DNA of 64,000 nucleotides from Chloroflexi bacterium UBA6077 (GTDB taxonomy: Bacteria; Chloroflexota; UBA6077): positions 66,910 through 130,909 of the forward strand of contig DIXP01000035.1 of NCBI GenBank assembly GCA_002436065.1, in the 5' to 3' direction. The position numbers and the translations under genes were made by a program. Below are positions 34,882-44,192 of the stretch, piece after piece (positions within the stretch are counted from its first letter, which is position 1; the number at the start of each line of letters is the position of its first letter). The notes under the pieces were generated by a model. It saw nothing but the letters and a program-made list of their open reading frames with translations, was not told the origin of the DNA and made no database searches.

Positions 34882-35894
34882 TGCTAGCCTTCGCTCGCAG
34901 CCCTCGACTCACCCTGGTGCTGCTGGCGGCCTGGACCCTGCTGCTGATTGGGCTCTCCGCAGGGTGCAGCGCCGGTCCGTCCCAAAGGGAGGTGGCGCTG
35001 AGGGCAACCGTGGAGGCGTTGCACGCAGAGGCGGACCAGTTGCGTGCCGCGACGCCGGGCCCGCGAGCCAACGCCCCCGTTCCCACGCCCACCGTCTCCG
35101 GCTCCTTGGCCGCGATCAGCCAGCCTTCTGCCGCAGAGTGGTGGGTGTGCAACCACAGGGCTACGACCCTGTGGACCTCGGGTTCGGGCGGGAAGGCAGT
35201 GGCGACCCTGCCCCAGTGGTCGTACATGCTGGTGATGGAACCCCAATCCGGCGGGAGGCTACGTGTGTTCTTGCCCGCGGGACAGCGTGCCAGCCATGTG
35301 GGCGATGGATGGGTTGATGCAATCGACCTTGGCCCCATCGGAGTTCCTCCTGCCGGCGCCGTGGACCTGGCGTCACTTCCCAAGCAGCGATGGGTCCCAC
35401 TTAAGGACGAGCCCACCCCAACAACTCGGATCGCGTCATCTCCCTTTTCTGGCTCGAAGCTGCTGGAGTGGAGGGAGGTCAACCTCGCCGTCGAGGAGGG
35501 TGACCTGGAACTGCGGGCCAACTTGTTGTTGTTGGGGCAAGAGAGCTACGGCGGACCTTACGGATCCCGCATAGCCGCTACCAATGGCACGAAGATAGTG
35601 CTGGCCGATGTGACCCTGACCTATGCCTTCCGGCCGGGCGCATCTGCGACCGAGATCCATGTGGACTTCTTCGTCATCGGAGACGCAGCAGGGCAGGAGT
35701 ACAGGGGCCTACCAGTGCCCATATCGAATGCTCTTCCGGATCGCTTCTTCCTCTCCCCAGGCCAGGCTTTCCGCGGGATCGTGGCCTTCATCGTCCCGGC
35801 AGAGATGTCGAGTGGGAGGCTGTACTTCACCAACTTCCTGGGTACGCGGAAACCGCAAGAGCGGCTGACGGTGTATCTGAAGGAGTTGCCATAG
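34881..35894 (+). CDS. Putative lipoprotein of unknown function
   Basis: A 337-residue exported protein. The signal peptide ends in the lipobox LSAGC (about 27-31), so it should be lipidated and anchored to the outer face of the membrane. A short helical part (EVALRATVEALHAEADQLRAAT) and a Pro/Thr-rich spacer lead to an SH3-like stretch (WWVCNHRATTLWTSGSGGKAVATLPQWSYMLVM...GDGWVDAIDLG) and a beta-rich C-terminal domain resembling DUF4352-type folds. ATG 34881 with GGGAGG at 34871-34876 overlaps the rfbF stop by one base. The final role is unknown; tethering the polysaccharide machinery or sensing is possible. Confidence 0.75.
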   Translation: MLAFARSPRLTLVLLAAWTLLLIGLSAGCSAGPSQREVALRATVEALHAEADQLRAATPGPRANAPVPTPTVSGSLAAISQPSAAEWWVCNHRATTLWTSGSGGKAVATLPQWSYMLVMEPQSGGRLRVFLPAGQRASHVGDGWVDAIDLGPIGVPPAGAVDLASLPKQRWVPLKDEPTPTTRIASSPFSGSKLLEWREVNLAVEEGDLELRANLLLLGQESYGGPYGSRIAATNGTKIVLADVTLTYAFRPGASATEIHVDFFVIGDAAGQEYRGLPVPISNALPDRFFLSPGQAFRGIVAFIVPAEMSSGRLYFTNFLGTRKPQERLTVYLKELP

Positions 35895-35900
35895 GGATCG

Positions 35901-35946
35901 ATGCTTGGCGACTTCAGGGAGTCGCCAAGCATCATGACCAGGTTTT
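35901..35946 (+). terminator. Probable terminator after the lipoprotein gene
   Basis: A perfect 14-bp stem GATGCTTGGCGACT (35901-35914) and its complement (35921-35934) with a six-base loop lie six bases past the stop. The TTTT run (35943-35946) is eight bases further on, so termination may be weak. The rest of the gap to 36092 shows no clear promoter. Confidence 0.55.
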
Positions 35947-36091
35947 AACGTCCGCGCCTCCGAGCTGTTCAGAGAGAATTCAGCGGGCCTGCGTACACTC
36001 AGTCAATACAGGAGAGCCAGGGGCTTGGGCTGATCGTGCCACATGGTGTAGACCACGGAGCCTTCCCAACTGCATCCGGAGGTAGCTGGAG

Positions 36092-39000
36092 ATGATTAGA
36101 CTCATGGTGAATTCGCGTGGGCTTGCGTCGTTGGTGATGGTCCTGGTGTTGCTGGCGACGGGAGCGCTGGCGGGTAGCGTGGCCGCGGCCCCGGCGCCGC
36201 CCCTGTTGAATAGTCCGGCGAATGACGCCACTGTTGCCACGCTGTCGCCCACGCTGAGCTGGCAGGCTACCGCCGAGGCAAGTACCTATGTGGCCGAGGT
36301 GGCGAATAATTTCTCCTTCAATGGCCGTCAGTCCAGCCCGTGGAGCAGCAGTTTGAGTTTCACTCCTACTGTCAGTGGCGACTCCATCTGGTTCTGGAGA
36401 GTCAAGGCATCGGGTTCCGGTGGGAGCAGCGACTACTCTGAGGTCAGGCATTTCTGGACGAGACCAACCCTGTCATCTCCCGACAATGGTGCCACCGTCA
36501 GCGTAACCCCTTCACTGGCTTGGGTGCAGTACAACACGGGGAGCAGCACTACTCGACAGTACCACGTGCAGATTGCATCTGATGCGGCATTCAGTAGCGT
36601 CATCCACGAAGTGACGCTCGACGGGTCTGCGTGGGGAAGCAACAGCTACTCAGTCCCCGCCGCCGCTCTCTCATCGGGACAGAGCTATCACTGGCGCGTC
36701 AGGGCGAGTGTCTTGGACGCAGGTGGTCTCATTCGTTGGTACAGCGGCTGGTCGGACGGTCGGAACTTCTTCGCCGGACCTCCGGGCGTCCCCATCTTGA
36801 CCGACCCTGGCGATGGTGCCGTACTCGACGGTTGGAGGCCAGTGCTCACCTGGAACCCGGTTCCAGGGGCCACCAGCTACAAGGTGCACTACATCCGGAC
36901 AGGCAGTCCTGAGAAGTGGTCTGGCGACCTGACAGCTACCAGCTACGTCCTGGATACCTTCTGGGGTGGCGACGCTACTGCTGAGAGCAGCAGTTACGAG
37001 TGGTGGGTCGAGGCGAAGAACACCATCGGCGGCACCAACTCCGCTCATCGGTCCTTTGCGACCCCCGCGCGCCAGCAACCTTCCGCGCCAATCCTGTCGG
37101 CCCCGGCCGATACCTCTACTGTCTCTGGGTTGCGGCCGGTGTTCGACTGGAGCGACACGACTTACACCAAGAACTATCGAATCCAGGTTGGGACCGGCCA
37201 GGGTGCATATGGGATCACGGGGCAGCTGGCGGGCCCGTACGTAACCGATTCCAGCTACAGCTATCCGGAGGCTGATCTCACCTCCGTGTGGCCTCTGGAG
37301 TACAACACCACCTACTACTGGCAGGTGACTGCCCTCTCGATTGGATCAACACTAAAGGGCACGAGCCCGATTTGGAGCTTCAGGACTCCACCCCCGGCGG
37401 GTCCTACCCTCGCTTCGCCCGCGAGCGGTACTACCCTGGCTGAGGGAGTGATGAGACCGACTCTCTCCTGGGGAGCCGTGAGCGGGGCTCAGTTCTACGA
37501 TGTGCAGGTCGCGACAAATCAAGACTTCGCCGCGCCCCTGGTAGTGAACGAGAGGCTGGAGGCGACGGCGGGGGAGTCCTTCACCCTGGCGACCGACGTG
37601 GGCTACGACGAGCTCTACCACTGGCGCGTCAGGTTTGTGGACAGCAGGGGTGAGAGCAGCTGGTCCGATGGCTGGACCTTCCGTGGTCCGCCACCGCCGA
37701 TCCCCTTCGCGCCGTCCCCGCAGTTGCCTGGCTCGCCGGTCGGTGGGTCCATCGTGGGCTTCCGCCCGGACTTCGACTGGACCAATTCCGGTGGTGCCAC
37801 CGGCTACGGCTTCCAGCTGGCGACCAACTCCGGTTTCGCACCGACAGTGGTCGACGTAATCGGGCTAACCACTTCCGGCTTCTCGCTCTCCTCGGACTTG
37901 CTTCCCAACACCACCTACTACTGGCGCACGAACGCGGCCAATGGCACGGGCACCAGCGAGTGGTCGACTGTCTTCCAGTTCACCACACCTCCTCCACCGC
38001 CGGCAGCGCCAACACTGCTGGCGCCTTCGGCAGGGACGACTGTACTCAACCTCAGGCCGCACTTCGACTGGAGCGACTCGACGTCGGCGACCAGCTACAC
38101 CTTCGAGTTGTACAGTGACCCAGGGCTGTCGAGCCCGGCGATAGCTGCCAACCCTTCTGCCTCTGAGTACGACCCATCGGCCGACTTGGCAGCGGACGCC
38201 ACCTACTACTGGAGGGTTCGGGGCTCCAACGCAGCGAGCGGGCCGGGCCCCTGGACCCCGGCCATCTCGTTCAGGACACCCACGGTACCGCCTCCAGGAA
38301 CACCAATCCTGCTGTCTCCTGCTGATGGAGCGCTGCTGGATACCCTTGCTCCAACCCTTGACTGGCAAGACGATGCGAACTCGACCGGCTACAGATACCA
38401 GATAGCTAAGAACAATGCTTTCTCCTCGCCAGTGGCGGACGGGTCCGTGTCGAGTTCCGAGTACGCGAGGCCCACCTGGGCCAGCCTGGAGAAGAACACC
38501 CTCTACTACTGGAGGGTACGTGGCACGAACGCCGTGAGCGCCGGTTCCTGGTCTGTTGTGCGGAGCTTCAGGACTCCCTCTGTCCCCGGCACCCCCTCTC
38601 CGGTCTCACCGGAGAACGGGGCTGCCGTGAGTGGGGTCAACCCCACCCTGGTGGTGGGAAGCGTGGCTGGGGCCACCGGGTACAAGGTCCAGCTATCCAC
38701 TGCCTCGTGGTTCCCCTCTCCGATAATCGTGGAGTCCGCGACCACGGAACTCGCGGTGGGCAGCCCCCTGTCCTACGGGGCTACCTACTACTGGCGGGCG
38801 GCAGCCAAAAACGCGGCGGGAGAGAGTGGCTGGTCCGTGTCCCGCACCTTCCAGACGCCGCCGCCACCGCCGCCACCAACAGCCCCGACACTGGTGGCGC
38901 CGGTCAGTGGGACGGTGGTTGGGACGGCAAGGCCGTCGCTGGACTGGAACGACGTGGAGGGCGCGACCAAGTACCGACTGGAATGGTCGAAGTCCTCTAC

Positions 39001-42000
39001 CTTCGGGTGGACGGAGGCGGTTCGCGACAACCTTACAGTGTCGGCCTTCACTCTGGACGTAGATCTGCTGTTCGACACGCAGTACTACTGGCGCGTGAGA
39101 GCCACTGGCGAGGGCGGGGACAGTCCATGGTCGCCGATCTTTGGTTTTCGCACTCCGGCCGGCCCTCCGGGGCTGCCCGTCCTGGCGTCCCCGGCTGATG
39201 GCTCCAACGCCCCGAGCCCACAGCAGAAGCTGGACTGGTGGGATGCAACGGCTGCCGAAAGCTACCAGGTGCAGGTATCGAACAGCTCGGGCTTCGAGAC
39301 GACCCTCGTGGATACTACGGCCACGACTTCCGAGTATGCACCATCCTCGCCGTTCATCGTTGGAGCGACCTACTACTGGCGAGTCAAGGCGGTGAACACG
39401 GTGGGTGAGACCGACTGGACGGCTCCGTGGAGCTTCGCAGTGCCGGAGCCGCCGGGAGCGGTTACGCTGGTTGCCCCAGTCGATGGAAGCACGGTGACCA
39501 CTTTGAGGCCCATTATGGACTGGGAAGATCTGGCGGCGGCCGCGAGCTATGAGGTCTGGTACTCGCCCGACGGCAGTTTCGGTTGGGGCGTGACAAAGGC
39601 CGAGCCAACCGCCTCCGAGCACACGGTGGCCTCTACGCTGCCGCTGGACAAGGACTACTACTGGAAGGTGCGCGCGATCAACGGTGGGGGCATCGGGCCG
39701 TGGTCCGATATCCGCCGGTTCCATACTCCGACTACGCCCCCGCCGGCCACGGAGCCGCCCTCTTCACCCGTACTGACGGCGCCAGCCGGCGGAGCGGCTC
39801 TCAATAACGTGACGCCCCTCTTCAGTTGGGAGGCGGCAGGGGGCGCGAACGGCTACCACCTCCAGATATCCCAGAGTGCAAGCTTCGGCACCCTGGTATC
39901 GAATGACTACACTTCGGCGACCAGCCACACGCCAAGCGCGACGCTGAACTACTCCAGCCAGTACTACTGGCGGGTGCAGGCAACCAACAACATTGGATCG
40001 ACCAACTCTGAGGCGAGGGGTTTCACCACGCCGGCACCGCCTCCCCCTCCGGCTCCGGATCTGCTGTTCCCAGCGGAAGGGTCGACGGTGGATATCCTGT
40101 CGCCCACCTTCGATTGGGCGGATCTGTCATACGCGAACGGCTATCGCATCCAGGTCTCGACGGCTGCCGATTTCTCGTCCTACGTCATCAATGCGACCGT
40201 CACCGCGGGGTCGGAGTACCCGCTACCCTCCTGGAAGGAGCTTGCGTACAGCACCAGCTACTATTGGAGAGTGCAGTCATACAACAACGCGGGATCCGGC
40301 GATTGGTCGCCCACCGTGACCTTCATGACCTTCGCTCCACCACCCCCTCCACCCGCGCCCGAGCCTCTGGCGCCGGGTGCATCGGGGGCCCCTGTGCCCA
40401 TTATCGACAGCCTGAAGCCAACCTTCGAATGGGCTGCCTCGGAGGGTGCCAGCAGCTATCGGATCCAGGTGTCGCGGAACGAGGGCTTCACCAGCCTCTC
40501 CACGAACACCACGACCTCCTCCAACAGCTATCCGATGTCCTCGTCCAGCCTGGTCAAGGGGACACAGTACTGGTGGAGGGTGCAGGCGAGCAATTCCCAG
40601 GGCACCAGCAACTGGTCCAACGTGTTCAGCTTCTTCACGCCTTCGGTGCCGACAACACCGACCCTTGTCTCTCCTGAAGAAGGATCGACGGTCGCAGAGA
40701 CGAAGCCGATGCTGCAGTGGTCGGAAGTCTCAGGTGCCACCACGTACCACGTGACCGTAGCTAGCAATCAGTGGTTCAGCTCCAAGCTGGTGGATGCCGA
40801 CGTGGCTGTAGCCAGCGGCTTTACGCCCGAGGTCAATTTGACAAGGGGTGGAACCTATTACTGGCGGGTGAACGCGGGCAACGCCGCGGGAACCAGCGGG
40901 TGGTCCTCTACGGGGAAGTTCACCGTTTCCAGTTCCTCCGATACCGATCCTACGCCCACGCCAACTCTCACCCCAACGCCGACATCGACCCCTGAGGCAG
41001 CGCTGACGGCGCCTGTCTTGACCTGGCCTGGTGCGTTGGGCTCGACCCCTCCGATCATCGATACCCTGAAGCCTACGTACGAGTGGAACAGCTCAAGCGG
41101 CGCCACGAGCTATCGGGTTCAGGTATCCAAGAACGAGGCGTTCACGTCGCTAGCGATCAACTCAACGACCACGGACACCAGCTTCAACCTGGCGTGGATG
41201 ACCCTGGCGACAGGCGCCCAGCACTGGTGGAGGGTGCAGGCCATCGGACCCAGCGGCACGAGCATTTGGTCCGAGACCTTCAGCTTCAGGACGCCTTCGA
41301 CTCCGGCAGTGCCAAGCCCCGCAAGTCCGGCCAACGCGTCGTCGGTGACCGACAGCAGGCCTGCCCTGCAGTGGAGTGATGTGGCGGGCGCATCCAAGTA
41401 CCAGGTCATGGTTGGCACCAATTCCTGGTTTGGGACGAAGGTGGTGGACACCGAAGTGACTGGAGGCACAAGCTTCACATTTGCCAACGATCTGTCGTCC
41501 GGGGCGACCTACTATTGGAAGGTGAACGCGGGGAACGGAGCGGGCACGAGCAATTGGTCCGCCACCTGGTCGTTCACCGTCGGCGGATCCTCCGGGCCGA
41601 CGCCTACGCCGACATCTACTATCACGCCCACGGTCACGCCTACCCCAACGACAGTGCCGGTCAGTCAGCTTTCGGCGCCAGTGCTATCTGCGCCTGGTGT
41701 GGCTGGAGGCTCTGCACCAATCATCGGAACCCTCAATCCAACCTATAGTTGGGGGGCGGTGGCCGGGGCCACCAGCTACAGGATCCAGGTATCCAGAAAT
41801 TCCGGCTTCACCTCGCTTGCGATCAACACGACAACCACGGACACCAGTTACACGGCACCGTCGTGGTCGAGCCTGCCGGTCGGGAGTCAGCTATGGTGGA
41901 AGGTGATGGCGCTGAATGGCTCTGCCTCGAGTGCTTGGTCGGCGGTGCACAGCTTCGCCACTCCGTCGAAGCCGGCTACTCCAATCTTATTGTCGCCCAT

Positions 42001-42265
42001 TGGGGGGACAGGCGCCGGCGGACTCAGACCGATACTGGATTGGGACGATGTGGGTGGGGCAACCAGCTACCACATTACGGTTGGGACCAACTCCTGGTTT
42101 GGCACCAAGGTCGCGGACGTTGATGTGACCGCGGGTTCGTCCTTCACGCCTGACAGCGACCTGACACCGAGTACCAGGTACTACTGGAAGGTGAACGCAT
42201 CCAATGCAGCGGGGGCGAGCGGTTGGTCGGCGACCGAGAGCTTCGTGACCCCAGCATCACCGTAG
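36092..42265 (+). CDS. Giant secreted protein of twenty FN3-like repeats
   Basis: A 2057-residue protein with a Sec signal peptide (cleavage near AGSVAAA, about 28-34) followed almost wholly by 20 repeats of about 100 residues. Each opens with a strand such as PTLLAPSAGTTVLNLRPHFDWS and ends with YYWRVRA-type and W(S)-type strands before a Pro-rich linker, the fibronectin type III pattern. Linkers near residues 1620 and 1840 are runs of Thr-Pro. The last six repeats form three tandem copies of a two-repeat unit. No sortase motif, lipobox or C-terminal helix is seen, so it is either released or held through the polysaccharide. ATG 36092 follows GGAGG. It separates rfbF from the dehydratase gene. 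Confidence 0.9.
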   Translation: MIRLMVNSRGLASLVMVLVLLATGALAGSVAAAPAPPLLNSPANDATVATLSPTLSWQATAEASTYVAEVANNFSFNGRQSSPWSSSLSFTPTVSGDSIWFWRVKASGSGGSSDYSEVRHFWTRPTLSSPDNGATVSVTPSLAWVQYNTGSSTTRQYHVQIASDAAFSSVIHEVTLDGSAWGSNSYSVPAAALSSGQSYHWRVRASVLDAGGLIRWYSGWSDGRNFFAGPPGVPILTDPGDGAVLDGWRPVLTWNPVPGATSYKVHYIRTGSPEKWSGDLTATSYVLDTFWGGDATAESSSYEWWVEAKNTIGGTNSAHRSFATPARQQPSAPILSAPADTSTVSGLRPVFDWSDTTYTKNYRIQVGTGQGAYGITGQLAGPYVTDSSYSYPEADLTSVWPLEYNTTYYWQVTALSIGSTLKGTSPIWSFRTPPPAGPTLASPASGTTLAEGVMRPTLSWGAVSGAQFYDVQVATNQDFAAPLVVNERLEATAGESFTLATDVGYDELYHWRVRFVDSRGESSWSDGWTFRGPPPPIPFAPSPQLPGSPVGGSIVGFRPDFDWTNSGGATGYGFQLATNSGFAPTVVDVIGLTTSGFSLSSDLLPNTTYYWRTNAANGTGTSEWSTVFQFTTPPPPPAAPTLLAPSAGTTVLNLRPHFDWSDSTSATSYTFELYSDPGLSSPAIAANPSASEYDPSADLAADATYYWRVRGSNAASGPGPWTPAISFRTPTVPPPGTPILLSPADGALLDTLAPTLDWQDDANSTGYRYQIAKNNAFSSPVADGSVSSSEYARPTWASLEKNTLYYWRVRGTNAVSAGSWSVVRSFRTPSVPGTPSPVSPENGAAVSGVNPTLVVGSVAGATGYKVQLSTASWFPSPIIVESATTELAVGSPLSYGATYYWRAAAKNAAGESGWSVSRTFQTPPPPPPPTAPTLVAPVSGTVVGTARPSLDWNDVEGATKYRLEWSKSSTFGWTEAVRDNLTVSAFTLDVDLLFDTQYYWRVRATGEGGDSPWSPIFGFRTPAGPPGLPVLASPADGSNAPSPQQKLDWWDATAAESYQVQVSNSSGFETTLVDTTATTSEYAPSSPFIVGATYYWRVKAVNTVGETDWTAPWSFAVPEPPGAVTLVAPVDGSTVTTLRPIMDWEDLAAAASYEVWYSPDGSFGWGVTKAEPTASEHTVASTLPLDKDYYWKVRAINGGGIGPWSDIRRFHTPTTPPPATEPPSSPVLTAPAGGAALNNVTPLFSWEAAGGANGYHLQISQSASFGTLVSNDYTSATSHTPSATLNYSSQYYWRVQATNNIGSTNSEARGFTTPAPPPPPAPDLLFPAEGSTVDILSPTFDWADLSYANGYRIQVSTAADFSSYVINATVTAGSEYPLPSWKELAYSTSYYWRVQSYNNAGSGDWSPTVTFMTFAPPPPPPAPEPLAPGASGAPVPIIDSLKPTFEWAASEGASSYRIQVSRNEGFTSLSTNTTTSSNSYPMSSSSLVKGTQYWWRVQASNSQGTSNWSNVFSFFTPSVPTTPTLVSPEEGSTVAETKPMLQWSEVSGATTYHVTVASNQWFSSKLVDADVAVASGFTPEVNLTRGGTYYWRVNAGNAAGTSGWSSTGKFTVSSSSDTDPTPTPTLTPTPTSTPEAALTAPVLTWPGALGSTPPIIDTLKPTYEWNSSSGATSYRVQVSKNEAFTSLAINSTTTDTSFNLAWMTLATGAQHWWRVQAIGPSGTSIWSETFSFRTPSTPAVPSPASPANASSVTDSRPALQWSDVAGASKYQVMVGTNSWFGTKVVDTEVTGGTSFTFANDLSSGATYYWKVNAGNGAGTSNWSATWSFTVGGSSGPTPTPTSTITPTVTPTPTTVPVSQLSAPVLSAPGVAGGSAPIIGTLNPTYSWGAVAGATSYRIQVSRNSGFTSLAINTTTTDTSYTAPSWSSLPVGSQLWWKVMALNGSASSAWSAVHSFATPSKPATPILLSPIGGTGAGGLRPILDWDDVGGATSYHITVGTNSWFGTKVADVDVTAGSSFTPDSDLTPSTRYYWKVNASNAAGASGWSATESFVTPASP

Positions 42266-42380
42266 TGCGCCTGTCGACGGGGGTGATGAGGCAGGGTCGG
42301 AACCCTGCTTCCCCAGGAACAGAGAAGTCTGATGTCGGCGAAGCGGAATCCGAGCACTCAACGAGTTGGAGGAGACGGAG

Positions 42381-43397
42381 TTGGAGCAGCAGTATTGGCG
42401 CAATCGCAGCGTCCTGGTGACTGGGGCAAACGGGTTTGTGGGATCCTGGGTTGCGCGGGCACTGGTAGAGAGGGGCGCACGGGTCGTGGCGCTGGTCCGA
42501 GATATGCCTGCCCACGGGGGCTTGGCGCTGCAGGGCTTGGTCGGCAAGGTGGATACCGTGGACGGCAGCCTGGTGGAATACGGCACTGTGGAGCGGGCCA
42601 TCAACGAGTACGACGTGGAGGTGTGCTTCCACCTGGCAGCACAAGCGATCGTGCGGGTCGCAAACCGTTCGCCACTCTCCACCTTCGAGTCCAACATCCG
42701 GGGTAGCTGGAACCTGCTGGAGGCGTGCCGGAGTTGTAAGAGCGTGACAGGGGTGGTGGTGGCCTCCAGCGACAAGGCATACGGCAGCCACGAGCGGTTG
42801 CCTTACGACGAGGGCTACGAGTTGCGGGCAACCTATCCATACGATGTGTCGAAGGCCTGCACCGACATGCTGGCTCGCAGCTATTTCCGCACTTATGGCC
42901 TGCCGGTGGCCGTCACGAGGTGTGCGAACATCTACGGTGGAGGCGACCTCAACTTCTCGAGGATCATCCCCGATAGCTTCCGAGCGCTGGTTCAGGGGCG
43001 CGCTCCCGTTATCCGGAGCGACGGAACGCCCTTGAGGGATTACATGTACGCCGCGGATGCCGCGGATGCCTACCTTACTCTGGCAGAGCAGTTGCTAAAG
43101 GAGGGGGTTGCCGGGGAGGCGTTCAACTTCGGTACCGAGACGCCGATCAGCGTGTTGGAGTTGGTGAAGGCGATGGTTGCCATCTCGGGTCGGTCAGGGA
43201 TCGAGCCTGAGGTTGTTGGGCGTGGGAAGCCGGCGGGAGAGATCGACGCGCAGTACCTGAGCAGCCGAAAGGCGCGGGAGCGTCTGGGTTGGACTCCTCG
43301 CTTCGATCTGGCAACAGGTTTGAAGGAGTCCTATTCCTGGTACGCGAGCTACTTCAGGAGGACTGAAGCCGACGAGGGTGCGGTGCGTACGGCCTAG
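42381..43397 (+). CDS. NAD-dependent epimerase/dehydratase, CDP-glucose 4,6-dehydratase-like
   Basis: A short-chain-dehydrogenase-type sugar nucleotide enzyme of 338 residues. It has the Rossmann loop VLVTGANGFVGSW, CFHLAAQAIV, NIRGSWNLLEA, the SSDKAYG strand in place of the more common TSS, and the catalytic pair in YPYDVSKACTDML (Tyr-x3-Lys). SDK-Y-G and the following LPYDEGY resemble RfbG, which makes CDP-4-keto-6-deoxyglucose, in keeping with rfbF in the same region. TTG 42381 is chosen because GGAGGAGA (42368-42375) precedes it; TTG 42366 lies before this site. A GDP-mannose or UDP-sugar substrate cannot be excluded. Confidence 0.83.
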   Translation: MEQQYWRNRSVLVTGANGFVGSWVARALVERGARVVALVRDMPAHGGLALQGLVGKVDTVDGSLVEYGTVERAINEYDVEVCFHLAAQAIVRVANRSPLSTFESNIRGSWNLLEACRSCKSVTGVVVASSDKAYGSHERLPYDEGYELRATYPYDVSKACTDMLARSYFRTYGLPVAVTRCANIYGGGDLNFSRIIPDSFRALVQGRAPVIRSDGTPLRDYMYAADAADAYLTLAEQLLKEGVAGEAFNFGTETPISVLELVKAMVAISGRSGIEPEVVGRGKPAGEIDAQYLSSRKARERLGWTPRFDLATGLKESYSWYASYFRRTEADEGAVRTA

Positions 43398-43415
43398 ACA
43401 GAGGAGGCCAACAGC

Positions 43416-44189
43416 GTGAGATGCTTAGTGGTGGTGCCCACCTACAACGAAAGAGAGAACATTGCCGACCTGGTGGCTCGGGTTCTGGAGCAGGGAGAGA
43501 TCTTCGACCTCCTGATCGTGGATGACAACTCGCCCGATGGGACAGGGGTTGTGGCTGATACCCTGGCCAGGCACTCCAGTCGGGTGCGCGTGCTGCACAG
43601 GGCAGGGCGAATGGGATTGGGTACAGCGTACGTCGCGGGATTCCAGTATGGGCTGGCCACGGGGTACGACTACCTGTTCGAGATGGACGCGGACTTCTCC
43701 CATGATCCTACATACCTGCTCCTCTTCCTCCAGAAGATGCGGGAGGGGTACGACGTGGTGATAGGGTCGCGCAACATCAAGGGTGGTGGTGTCCGGAACT
43801 GGCCTCTGATCCGCCGATTGCTCAGCCGGGGCGGAAGCCTCTACGCCAAGACCATCCTGGGGCTTGTGGTGACCGATGCCACAGGCGGCTTCAAGTGCTT
43901 CAATCGAGGAGTGCTTGGGCAGATCGACCTCCAGAGCGTCGAATCCAACGGCTACTCCTTCCAGATAGAGTTGAACTACCGATGCCAGCAGATGGGATTC
44001 AGGATCGGCGAGATACCGATCATCTTCACCGATCGGGTGAAAGGTGGATCAAAGATGTCCCGGCGAATCGTCATCGAGGCGGTGACGATGGTCTGGAAGC
44101 TAAAGATGGAGCAGTTGCTGGGGAGGCAGAGTCCCAATGGACAACGCAAGAGGGCAGATGCCGAGCCGGCGAGACTGGATCGGAGTTGA
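43416..44189 (+). CDS. Polyprenyl-phosphate mannosyltransferase-like (DPM1 family)
   Basis: A family 2 transferase of 257 residues that makes a polyprenyl monophosphate sugar, usually mannose from GDP-mannose: CLVVVPTYNERENI, LIVDDNSPDGTG, RMGLGTAYVAGFQYGLATGYDYLFEMDADFSHDP, VIGSRNIKGGGVRNWPLIRRLLSRGGSLYAKTILGL, TDATGGFKCF, and FTDRVKGGSKMS. No C-terminal helices are present, so this is the single-domain form. GTG 43416 follows AGGAGG (43402-43407). Its product is the natural donor for the GT-C transferases in this region (28133, 29813, 31557). Confidence 0.9.
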   Translation: MRCLVVVPTYNERENIADLVARVLEQGEIFDLLIVDDNSPDGTGVVADTLARHSSRVRVLHRAGRMGLGTAYVAGFQYGLATGYDYLFEMDADFSHDPTYLLLFLQKMREGYDVVIGSRNIKGGGVRNWPLIRRLLSRGGSLYAKTILGLVVTDATGGFKCFNRGVLGQIDLQSVESNGYSFQIELNYRCQQMGFRIGEIPIIFTDRVKGGSKMSRRIVIEAVTMVWKLKMEQLLGRQSPNGQRKRADAEPARLDRS

Positions 44190-44192
44190 CAC

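Noticed and set aside
36092..42265. Dense DNA repeats that could look like a CRISPR or satellite array
   Set aside because: The repeats are long, diverged and in frame, and translate to FN3-like domains; there are no short identical direct repeats with unique spacers.
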